Positions 58,964-64,000 of a stretch of DNA of 64,000 nucleotides are shown one piece after another (the stretch's first letter is position 1; each line of letters starts with the position of its first letter). The stretch comes from CAZGWE01 sp964529405 (GTDB taxonomy: Bacteria; Patescibacteriota; UBA1384; XYA2-FULL-43-10; 1-14-0-10-43-13): contig CAZGWE010000003.1 of assembly GCA_964529405.1 (NCBI GenBank), positions 1-64,000 on the forward strand, given 5' to 3'. The position numbers and the translations under genes are program-made. The notes under the pieces are model-generated. The model ran no database searches. It was not told the DNA's origin and was given only the letters and a program-made list of their open reading frames with translations.

Positions 58964-59005
58964 TTTATTGGTATTTGCAACACATGTGTTGCAAATACCA
59001 ATAAA
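58964..59005. repeat. Perfect 42-bp palindrome at the end of the second fur-type gene
   Basis: Arms 58964-58984 and 58985-59005 are exact inverted copies with no loop (centre ACATGT). It encodes the last residues of the Fur-type protein. Confidence 0.9.
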
Positions 59006-59402
59006 CATAGTACTCAACCTGCTTGATTTTGCCCATACTTTTCAGATCTTTGGCAATGCGGCGGCTGGCCTGCCAGATGTCGTAAATCTTAACGCACTCA
59101 GTGCAGATGAAGTGCCCGTGATACTGAGTGTTGGCATCATATCGGCTCTTGCCGTCATTTGCCACCACTTGGATAATAAAGCCATTATCAACCGAATATT
59201 TTAAATTGCGATAGACGGTTGAAATATTGATTTTAGGTAAATCCTTTTTAACTGCCTCGAATATGTCCTCTGCCGTCGGATGGTTGCTAACACTCCGCAG
59301 ATATTGAAGTATCAAGGTACGCTGTTTGGTCAAACGATTTCCGGTATTGTTGACGATCTCTTTGATATCCAAGACATCGTCTGCACACATTTCTTCCACC
59401 AT
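58965..59402 (-). CDS. Fur/PerR-family regulator with an altered C-terminus
   Basis: A 145-residue protein started at ATG 59402. It has RLTKQRTLILQYLR, HPTAEDIFEAVKK, ISTVYRNLKYS and GHFICTECVKIYDI with the first C-x2-C. The second C-x2-C, which the neighbouring family member has as YGLCQKC, is replaced by YWYLQHMCCKYQ, encoded by a perfect palindrome that also brings the stop codon. So the C-terminal zinc site may be lost or weakened. Either a palindromic insertion ended the gene early or there is an assembly fold-back artefact. It is otherwise a normal PerR/Fur member. Confidence 0.85.
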   Translation of the reverse strand: MVEEMCADDVLDIKEIVNNTGNRLTKQRTLILQYLRSVSNHPTAEDIFEAVKKDLPKINISTVYRNLKYSVDNGFIIQVVANDGKSRYDANTQYHGHFICTECVKIYDIWQASRRIAKDLKSMGKIKQVEYYVYWYLQHMCCKYQ

Positions 59403-59538
59403 ATTTACCCTCACTATTGCTATTAAGTTGCATTAACAATGCACCGCTTATTGCAAATTAGTGTCAATAATTAATCAGTGGATAACTTACTTACCAGACA
59501 GAACGTAAACCTGGACAGTATTTTTTTCAAAATAATGG

Positions 59539-59730
59539 TTAGTATGGAAAAGTTGTCTCTTGGCTGGAGCTTGCGCTGTCCTCGCCCCCGTTCTGATTAG
59601 CTATGGCAAAGTAGTAAATTAAAGCATAAATCAACCCGCCGATGATTACATAAAGCAGAATCCACTGCCAAAGCGGACGCTTCCCATAGCCTCGATTTTT
59701 ATTGTCTTCTTCTTGATAATTTTCAGATAT
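59539..59730 (-). CDS. Small single-helix membrane protein, probable non-canonical start
   Basis: A 63-codon frame ending at TAA (59539-59541). It encodes a charged N-terminus, then RPLWQWILLYVIIGGLIYA with IYYF, a single helix with a W-Q-W entry, and a Ser/Glu-rich tail. Similar 'WQW' mini membrane proteins are, to my knowledge, common in CPR bacteria. A good AAAGGAG ribosome site (on the minus strand, about 59735-59741) is followed by ATA (59728-59730) rather than ATG/GTG/TTG, so translation may start at AUA or the ATG was lost. The function is unknown. Confidence 0.55.
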   Translation of the reverse strand: MSENYQEEDNKNRGYGKRPLWQWILLYVIIGGLIYALIYYFAIANQNGGEDSASSSQETTFPY

Positions 59731-59809
59731 TTGTACTCCTTTTGCCTTTTATAGCTCAAATGCAAATACAATCAAATGCCGCTAATCAATGATTAACAGC
59801 AATTCTTGG

Positions 59810-59896
59810 CGGAGAGGGTGGGATTTGAACCCACGAGGAGCTTGCACCCCTGGCTGTTTTCAAGACAGCTGCACTAGACCGCTATGCGACCTCTCC
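59810..59896 (-). tRNA. tRNA-Ser(UGA)
   Basis: An 87-nt gene on the minus strand. The acceptor GGAGAGG pairs with CCTCTCC and the discriminator is G. The anticodon loop CTTGAAA in a GCTGT/ACAGC stem gives anticodon UGA. A long variable arm and the T-loop GGTTCAAATCC are present. CCA is not encoded. Confidence 0.96.
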
Positions 59897-59977
59897 AGAT
59901 CTATCAAATTCTAACATTTTTGAGCTCATTTTACAACCTTGAAGCGCATAGTAAAACATAATATGATGGAGAAGAAA

Positions 59978-60181
59978 ATGAAGTTAACCAGCTAACAACT
60001 TGATCGATTGTCAGATATTTTAAGTAACCTTAGTTTGATTTTCTTTGCTTCGTTAGTTGTACCACTTCTCATTGATTCTGGTGATAAAATTTCGATTATT
60101 AAATTTTTGTTTGGACTACTAATTAGTATCTACTTCTGGACAATAAGCCTGATCTTTGTCAAAAGGAGTAAAAATGGATAA
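59978..60181 (+). pseudogene. Small two-helix membrane protein with an in-frame UAA at codon 6
   Basis: A GGAG site precedes ATG 59978. Codons 1-5 read MKLTS, then TAA (59993-59995), then QLDRLSDILSNLSLIFFASL and a second helix (FLFGLLISIYFWTISLIFV) to TAA at 60179-60181. The frame continues without other stops, and its start resembles small membrane proteins that read KLTxEQLDxLSDIL. So a nonsense change of a codon such as GAA seems to have split it. Translation might restart at TTG 60008. The next mini-gene overlaps its end by 8 bp. Confidence 0.55.
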
Positions 60182-60287
60182 TTTAATTCTTTTCTATTTA
60201 ACCGGCGCCATCCTTTTGCTGATAACAATATTATTATTTTGGCCATATATTCACGGCCGAAGCGAAGATTCAAAAAAAAACAGATAA
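60174..60287 (+). CDS. 37-residue membrane peptide
   Basis: ATG 60174 stands 5 nt after AAAAGGAG (60161-60168). One helix (LILFYLTGAILLLITILLFW) is followed by a charged tail (HGRSEDSKKNR). It overlaps the end of the preceding small membrane gene and ends 16 nt before the phosphorylase gene, so it is probably cotranscribed. The function is unknown. Confidence 0.6.
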   Translation: MDNLILFYLTGAILLLITILLFWPYIHGRSEDSKKNR

Positions 60288-60303
60288 AAAGAAAAAGAGA
60301 TAG

Positions 60304-61053
60304 ATGCCCATTCCACAGTTCAATGAAAAATTTAATTCAGAGAACTCGATAAAAGCCTTGGAGATGTTACTCAATAACAACAAAGTCTCCGATATTTCTG
60401 AACTGCCAAAAGCACCAACAAACTGTATTTTTAGTCCTCTAACCAAGATTAGGCCAGCTATCGAAGAAAAAGTTGGGCTTAAAAGAGGTCCGGGCATTAT
60501 CGAACCAATTCTAATTTCGGATAATATCGCTACCTACTGCAACTTTGTCGGTTTTGGGGCGCCAATGTGGTCTTGGATCTTTGAGCAACTAATCGCTTAT
60601 GGCATCAAAAATTTTATCTATGTTGGCGTCTTCGGCAAAGTTAATTCAAAATACGACAATGAATCGATTTACGTTGTAGAAAAAGCCTTGAGAGACGAGG
60701 GTGTCTCTTATCACTATTTGAAAGATGATGATAAGTGGTCGTACCCAAATAATGAACTAACCCAAAAACTGATCAATAATGGAGCCAAGCCAATTTCAAT
60801 ATGGACCACTGACTGCATGTTTAGGCAGACCTTTGCTGAAATTGATTATGCTTGCCAAAATGATATTGCCGGCTTTGAGATGGAGTGCTCCGCCCTCTTC
60901 GCTGTCGCCAAGGAAAAAGGCGTCAAAATCGCTTCTCTGCAAGTTGTCAGCGATTACTATTTGGATGACAAACACACTTCGATTTTTAACACAGAACCAT
61001 GCATTAACAATCTCAACAAAGCAATCGAATTAGCTCTCAAAGTATTGCGATAG
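60304..61053 (+). CDS. Nucleoside phosphorylase-like protein (PNP/UDP family)
   Basis: A 249-residue protein. The pattern FVGFGAPMWSWIFEQLIAYG near residue 80, IYVGVFGKVN (the phosphate-binding G-rich strand) and FEMECSALFAVAKEKGVK at about 197-214 fit the PNP_UDP_1 family; M-E-C/S is the ribose-contacting motif. Members cleave nucleosides with phosphate to a base and ribose 1-phosphate. The N-terminal 60 residues are less typical. It follows three small membrane genes on the same strand. The exact substrate is unknown. Confidence 0.82.
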   Translation: MPIPQFNEKFNSENSIKALEMLLNNNKVSDISELPKAPTNCIFSPLTKIRPAIEEKVGLKRGPGIIEPILISDNIATYCNFVGFGAPMWSWIFEQLIAYGIKNFIYVGVFGKVNSKYDNESIYVVEKALRDEGVSYHYLKDDDKWSYPNNELTQKLINNGAKPISIWTTDCMFRQTFAEIDYACQNDIAGFEMECSALFAVAKEKGVKIASLQVVSDYYLDDKHTSIFNTEPCINNLNKAIELALKVLR

Positions 61054-61080
61054 TTTGGTCTCTAACTTTCGGAAGAATGT

Positions 61081-61091
61081 GTCGATCGACG
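61081..61091. repeat. GTCGATCGACG word (also at 62133-62143)
   Basis: A 10-bp perfect palindrome, GTCGATCGAC, found upstream of the coiled-coil gene; the same word plus G recurs after the following gene. It may be a protein-binding site or chance. Confidence 0.35.
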
Positions 61092-61203
61092 TAAATCTCC
61101 GAAACAAAAAATATTTTTTGTCAGATTCTTTGTTTAATTTAAGATTTATAGGCTTGCCATCGCCAACATTGACAGCCAGTAACCGTAGCAGTACCATTGA
61201 ATC

Positions 61204-61653
61204 ATGAAGAAAGAAATAACAAACAATGACATAATTGCGGCAATAGAAAAAATCGATCACAAGGTTGATCAAGTTAAGGGCGAGCTAAAAAGTGACATAA
61301 TTGCGGCAACAAAAAAGACGGATGACAAAGTCGATCAGGTTAGAGGTGAGCTCAAACAGGACATCACTGATATCAAAGCGTCGCTAGCGAGTTCAACCGA
61401 TACTCTCAAGTTGGACATTACCGATATTAAAAAGGGATTTACAGATCTGGCTCAAACTGCCATCAACAGTTTTACTCACATTGAAAGACGGCTTGAAAAA
61501 GTAGAAACCAACACGACATGGATGCGAAATATCTTAGAGCAAAACACCGGAACATTACTGCGCTTGGACCAAGAGCGTCTTTTTACCATCAACCATGTCA
61601 ATCGGTTGGAAAACGAAATTAAACAAATCAAAGCCCAATTAAAGATCTCTTAG
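61204..61653 (+). CDS. Coiled-coil protein with tandem 22-residue repeats
   Basis: A 149-residue protein, highly charged and heptad-rich. Residues 9-30 and 31-52 are tandem repeats (DIIAAIEKIDHKVDQV, then DIIAATKKTDDKVDQV), also visible in the DNA as 66-bp copies at 61228-61359. The C-terminal half has WMRNILEQNTGTLLRLDQER. It has no signal peptide or helix for the membrane. It probably forms a rod-like oligomer. The function is unknown; the next gene follows after 2 nt. Confidence 0.75.
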   Translation: MKKEITNNDIIAAIEKIDHKVDQVKGELKSDIIAATKKTDDKVDQVRGELKQDITDIKASLASSTDTLKLDITDIKKGFTDLAQTAINSFTHIERRLEKVETNTTWMRNILEQNTGTLLRLDQERLFTINHVNRLENEIKQIKAQLKIS

Positions 61654-61655
61654 AG

Positions 61656-62126
61656 ATGAAACGTTTTGAAATCTATGGCTTTGCTTTTCAGAAAAGCAAT
61701 ATTAGTTCAATTACTCTCTATCAATTAAAGAACATTGATTGTTGCTATCTGGTTTGGGGCACGAGTTCGATCGAGACTTATCTCGATTTTTTGTTGCAGC
61801 ATCAACCTGCGCATATCTTAGGGCTCGGAGCTTATACCGGCAAAGATCAAGACAAAATTCGCATCGAGCAAACTTGCACCAATAAGTTTCGTAATGGTTT
61901 TATCGAGGGTAATTCACTCGAGACCATTCAAATTAATCCCTATCTTAAATCCAATCCGACATCAAAGTTTGCCAAAGGCATCGGCAACTCTTACTGCAAC
62001 TATATATCTTATCGAATCACAAAATTGATCGAGACCGGTGAACTAAAATCTCGATACACTTTCTTGCACCTGCCAAAATCTTTCAACCTGTATCTAGCAG
62101 TTCAAAGCATTGATCAAATGATCTAG
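61656..62126 (+). CDS. Pyroglutamyl-peptidase-like protein (C15 fold)
   Basis: A 156-residue protein. ILGLGAYTGKDQDKIRIE resembles the glutamate-bearing segment of C15 peptidases, IGNSYCNYISYRI the active-site cysteine helix, and YTFLHLPKSFN the catalytic histidine strand. All three parts appear in the right order, but the protein is shorter than classical pyrrolidone-carboxylate peptidases (about 215). It may remove N-terminal pyroglutamate from peptides. It lies 2 nt after the coiled-coil gene, so the two may act together. Confidence 0.65.
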   Translation: MKRFEIYGFAFQKSNISSITLYQLKNIDCCYLVWGTSSIETYLDFLLQHQPAHILGLGAYTGKDQDKIRIEQTCTNKFRNGFIEGNSLETIQINPYLKSNPTSKFAKGIGNSYCNYISYRITKLIETGELKSRYTFLHLPKSFNLYLAVQSIDQMI

Positions 62127-62132
62127 AATTTC

Positions 62133-62143
62133 GTCGATCGACG
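62133..62143. repeat. GTCGATCGACG word (second copy)
   Basis: Same word as 61081-61091; the following bases are also partly shared (AATC, then GA). Confidence 0.35.
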
Positions 62144-62159
62144 AGAATCGGTGAATAAA

Positions 62160-62873
62160 TTATCCCCTAGCTACCACCACTCCCCAAACCTTCTTAGCAC
62201 CCGCTTCTTTTAACACCTTGGCGCACTCGTTTAGAGTCGAAAGAGTTGTAGCCACGTCGTCAACCAATAAAATCGTTTTGCCTTCAATAGATTCAGCATC
62301 GGCAATTCTAAAAGCATCAGTGATGTTGGTCCGGCGTTTGGTACCAGAGAGCTTGGCCTGTGGATCAGTATATCTGGTTCTCTCCAGCGCCAGACTGCCA
62401 TGAAGCTCCAGTTCATTCGAAAGATAGCGAGCCAGTAATTCAGCTTGGTTAAAGCCTCTCTCCTTCTCCTTTCGGGGATGCAGCGGCACCGGCACAACCC
62501 ACAACAGATCGCCCCGGGGTAGTTTGTATCTTAATCTCTGACAAATTAATTCACCCAGCATCGGCGCCAGTTCCGCTAATCCGCCATACTTGAGTTCGTG
62601 AATCATCTCCTTGGTCGGACCCTGATCATAACGGGCTGAGACGATTAATCCGTCGAGCGATAAATTAAGGCGGCGCTTGCAATTTTGGCAAAATTCACCA
62701 TAGCGGTTTATTCGTCCGCACTCCGGACAGGTTGGTGTTTGGATCCTTTCGATCCGGCCGGCGCAATCAAAACAGAGATAAACTCCCTCCAAGCCGCAAC
62801 CGACACAGACTTTAGGAAAAAAGATGTCGAGAAAAAGATCCTTGGTTTGTGTTAATAAAGTCTTGGATTGCAT
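62160..62873 (-). CDS. comF: ComF-family phosphoribosyltransferase-like protein
   Basis: A 237-residue protein with an N-terminal double zinc knuckle (VCVGCGLEGVYLCFDC, then CPECGRINRYGEFCQNC) and a C-terminal type I PRTase domain: VVPVPLHPRKEKERGFNQAELLA and ILLVDDVATTLSTL, the PRPP-binding loop. ComF/GntX proteins take part in DNA uptake (competence) with other Com proteins. None of the other com genes is in this window. The family and length are normal. A palindromic element copy lies just upstream. Confidence 0.93.
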   Translation of the reverse strand: MQSKTLLTQTKDLFLDIFFPKVCVGCGLEGVYLCFDCAGRIERIQTPTCPECGRINRYGEFCQNCKRRLNLSLDGLIVSARYDQGPTKEMIHELKYGGLAELAPMLGELICQRLRYKLPRGDLLWVVPVPLHPRKEKERGFNQAELLARYLSNELELHGSLALERTRYTDPQAKLSGTKRRTNITDAFRIADAESIEGKTILLVDDVATTLSTLNECAKVLKEAGAKKVWGVVVARG

Positions 62874-62899
62874 AATAATCTATTCGTTCATCGTTTAAT

Positions 62900-62994
62900 G
62901 GTTACGAAGCCAGTATCGTCAAAAGTCTGTCGGTCACGGCCTAAGAAACCAAAAGACATAACCGCTCAACGATACCGGCTTCGTTACCGTAACC
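62900..62994. repeat. Palindromic element copy C, upstream of comF and hsp20
   Basis: Begins GGTTACGAAGCCAGTATCG and ends TTCGTTACCGTAACC, with GACATAACCGCTCAACGATA before the right end. It matches copies A and B. Confidence 0.85.
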
Positions 62995-63021
62995 GTTTTA
63001 CATTGTACTTCCAATTCTTTA

Positions 63022-63051
63022 TTGACTATTATCCAGTAATTTAACTATAAT
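63022..63051 (+). promoter_or_regulatory. Candidate sigma-70 promoter for hsp20
   Basis: TTGACT (63022-63027), an 18-nt spacer and TATAAT (63046-63051). An inverted repeat TTCATG (63106-63111) with CATGAA (63115-63120) lies in the 5' region before the likely start. Confidence 0.75.
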
Positions 63052-63135
63052 GGATATAGTACACAAAGCATGAAGCGCAGAACAACGCGACAGGTATCCG
63101 AATGTTTCATGTTCCATGAATATAAAGGAGGGACG

Positions 63136-63537
63136 GTGCAAGAGGGAAATTTGCACGACGACTGGCTCTCTGAGACATCAGAGGGTGAACTTGCTATAGA
63201 TGTTTGCCATGATGCGCACAACATCTATATTCTTGCACCTGTCGCTGGTGTCAAGGCTTCTGATGTTGACGTTTCCATTACCGACGAAGTTGTTACTATT
63301 CGCGGCCAACGCAAACCAAACCATGACGTCCCGGAGGAAAAGCACTTCACTCAAGAGTGCTACTGGGGACTTTTTTCTCGCTCCTATGTTTTGCCCATGG
63401 CCGTTAACTCCGAGGAAGCTAAGGCAACCCTTAAGGATGGCCTATTAAAAATTGTCATTCCAAAAGATGCCAAGGTTAAAACAAAAGTTCTAGAGATCAT
63501 GGAAGAAGAACCAACATCCCTAATCAAAGAAAAATAA
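63136..63537 (+). CDS. Small heat shock protein Hsp20 (alpha-crystallin domain)
   Basis: A 133-residue protein started at GTG 63136, preceded by AAAGGAGGG (63124-63132); an upstream ATG at 63070 would add 22 residues without a ribosome site. The alpha-crystallin domain covers about residues 20-115: ELAIDVCHDAHNIYILAPV, VDVSITDEVVTIRGQRK, and YWGLFSRSYVLPMAV with the final ATLKDGLLKIVIPK (the family G-x-L motif). It holds unfolding proteins in the cytoplasm. The next gene is galU. Confidence 0.92.
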   Translation: MQEGNLHDDWLSETSEGELAIDVCHDAHNIYILAPVAGVKASDVDVSITDEVVTIRGQRKPNHDVPEEKHFTQECYWGLFSRSYVLPMAVNSEEAKATLKDGLLKIVIPKDAKVKTKVLEIMEEEPTSLIKEK

Positions 63538-63555
63538 TTGTTATGGAATTTTGCA

Positions 63556-64000
63556 ATGAAAAAAATACGTAAAGCCGTCGTTCCTGCTGCGGGGTACGGA
63601 ACAAGATTTTTGCCCGCTTCAAAAGCTATGCCGAAAGAAATGCTGCCAATTGTTGACAAACCGGTTATCCAATATGTCGTCGAGGAGCTGGCTGAGGCTG
63701 GGATAGAGCAGATTATCATTGTTACCGGTTGGCACAAGAGAGCGATTGAAGACCATTTTGACCGCCATCTGGAGCTTGAGCACAAACTCGAGACAGCCGG
63801 AAAAGAAGCGCAGTTAAAAACGATCCGCGACTTATCGAACCTGGCAGAATTTGTTTATGTCAGGCAGAAAGAAGCGCGCGGCAACGGCGACGCGATTTTA
63901 ACGGCCAAGAATATCATCGGCAACGAGCCTTTTGTTGTGCTTTGGGGCGATGACTTTATTGTGGCTGAACCGTCCCGCACCAGACAGCTGATCGAGGCTT
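63556..64000 (+). CDS. galU: UTP-glucose-1-phosphate uridylyltransferase (partial)
   Basis: The gene runs from ATG 63556 off the window edge (148 codons seen). It has KAVVPAAGYGTRFLPASKAMPKEMLPIVDKPV, the GalU signature, followed by IIVTGWHKRAIEDHF and QKEARGNGDAIL, then VVLWGDDFIV, the metal-binding aspartates. It makes UDP-glucose for surface polymers. It follows hsp20 by 18 nt and may be cotranscribed. Confidence 0.95.
   Translation, partial: MKKIRKAVVPAAGYGTRFLPASKAMPKEMLPIVDKPVIQYVVEELAEAGIEQIIIVTGWHKRAIEDHFDRHLELEHKLETAGKEAQLKTIRDLSNLAEFVYVRQKEARGNGDAILTAKNIIGNEPFVVLWGDDFIVAEPSRTRQLIEA

Noticed and set aside
58964..59005. Palindrome read as a simple terminator of the second fur gene
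   Set aside because: It has no loop and no T run and lies inside the coding sequence; it is listed as a repeat instead.
61081..62143. Possible attachment-site pair bounding an integrated element
   Set aside because: The repeated word is itself a short palindrome, no integrase or tRNA insertion is present, and the two enclosed genes have ordinary composition.
1..64000. CRISPR array or cas genes
   Set aside because: No regularly spaced direct repeats and no cas-like protein were seen; the repeats present are tandem, palindromic or single.

Overview
The window looks like a scaffold from a metagenome-assembled bacterial genome: two N runs (239-255 and 2387-2396) interrupt genes, and no rRNA or other strong taxonomic marker is present. 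The gene style suggests a Patescibacteria/CPR-like organism. It has very large surface-glycan clusters made of divergent membrane glycosyltransferases, tiny one- or two-helix membrane proteins, fold-back intergenic repeats and many domain fusions. This assignment is an inference, not a proof. Standard code is used, with UGA, UAA and UAG all acting as stops. Two stretches (1 to about 2640, and about 39430-41112) are visibly richer in G+C than the rest.

Layout. (1) 1-2634: a partial exported Ig-like protein and two lipoproteins on the + strand, closed by a strong terminator. (2) 2726-10573: a minus-strand glycan operon with a GT4 transferase, three O-antigen ligase/polymerase-like proteins, a GT39-type transferase and a GT-C-like protein. 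(3) 10713-17166: a flippase, a GT, a secreted dockerin protein next to a membrane-anchored cohesin-like protein, a GT2 and a small membrane protein. (4) 17153-33629: a nonulosonic-acid-type region with pseB, pseC, an RpiB-like isomerase, a flippase, an IS200-like element, an aldo/keto reductase, a cytidylyltransferase-aminotransferase fusion, methyltransferases, a NeuB/PseI synthase and an ATP-grasp enzyme. (5) 33837-39250: a tightly coupled operon led by a 961-residue four-module fusion (GtrA-like membrane domain, ribulose-phosphate-epimerase-like barrel, nucleotidyltransferase, histidine phosphatase), then a 2H phosphoesterase-like protein, an AraD-like class II aldolase/epimerase, a sugar nucleotidyltransferase and GtrA. 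(6) 39435-41112: a G+C-rich divergent pair, an inositol-monophosphatase-family protein and an HD-domain protein. (7) 41125-54757: more GT-C and GT2 enzymes (one GT-C gene frameshifted), a GDPD, and the dTDP-rhamnose genes rfbA, rfbC, rfbB, rfbD with GtrA and DUF2304. (8) 54908-59402: a Phd/YefM-like protein, ferredoxin, superoxide dismutase, peroxiredoxin, two rubredoxins and two Fur-family regulators, forming an oxidative-stress island. (9) 59539-64000: small membrane proteins, tRNA-Ser(UGA), a nucleoside phosphorylase-like protein, a coiled-coil protein, a pyroglutamyl-peptidase-like protein, comF, hsp20 and the start of galU.

Together, regions 2-7 supply activated sugars (dTDP-rhamnose, a CMP-nonulosonate-like sugar, possibly an activated pentose, UDP-glucose), lipid-linked sugar donors (GtrA, DPM-like GT2, GT-C), assembly enzymes (GT2, GT4), export (two Wzx-like flippases) and ligation. 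The cell probably wears several complex surface glycans. The cohesin/dockerin pair may tether a secreted protein to that surface. Short palindromic elements recur in the second half of the window. One sits in frame inside rfbD and a different one forms the 3' end of the second fur gene.
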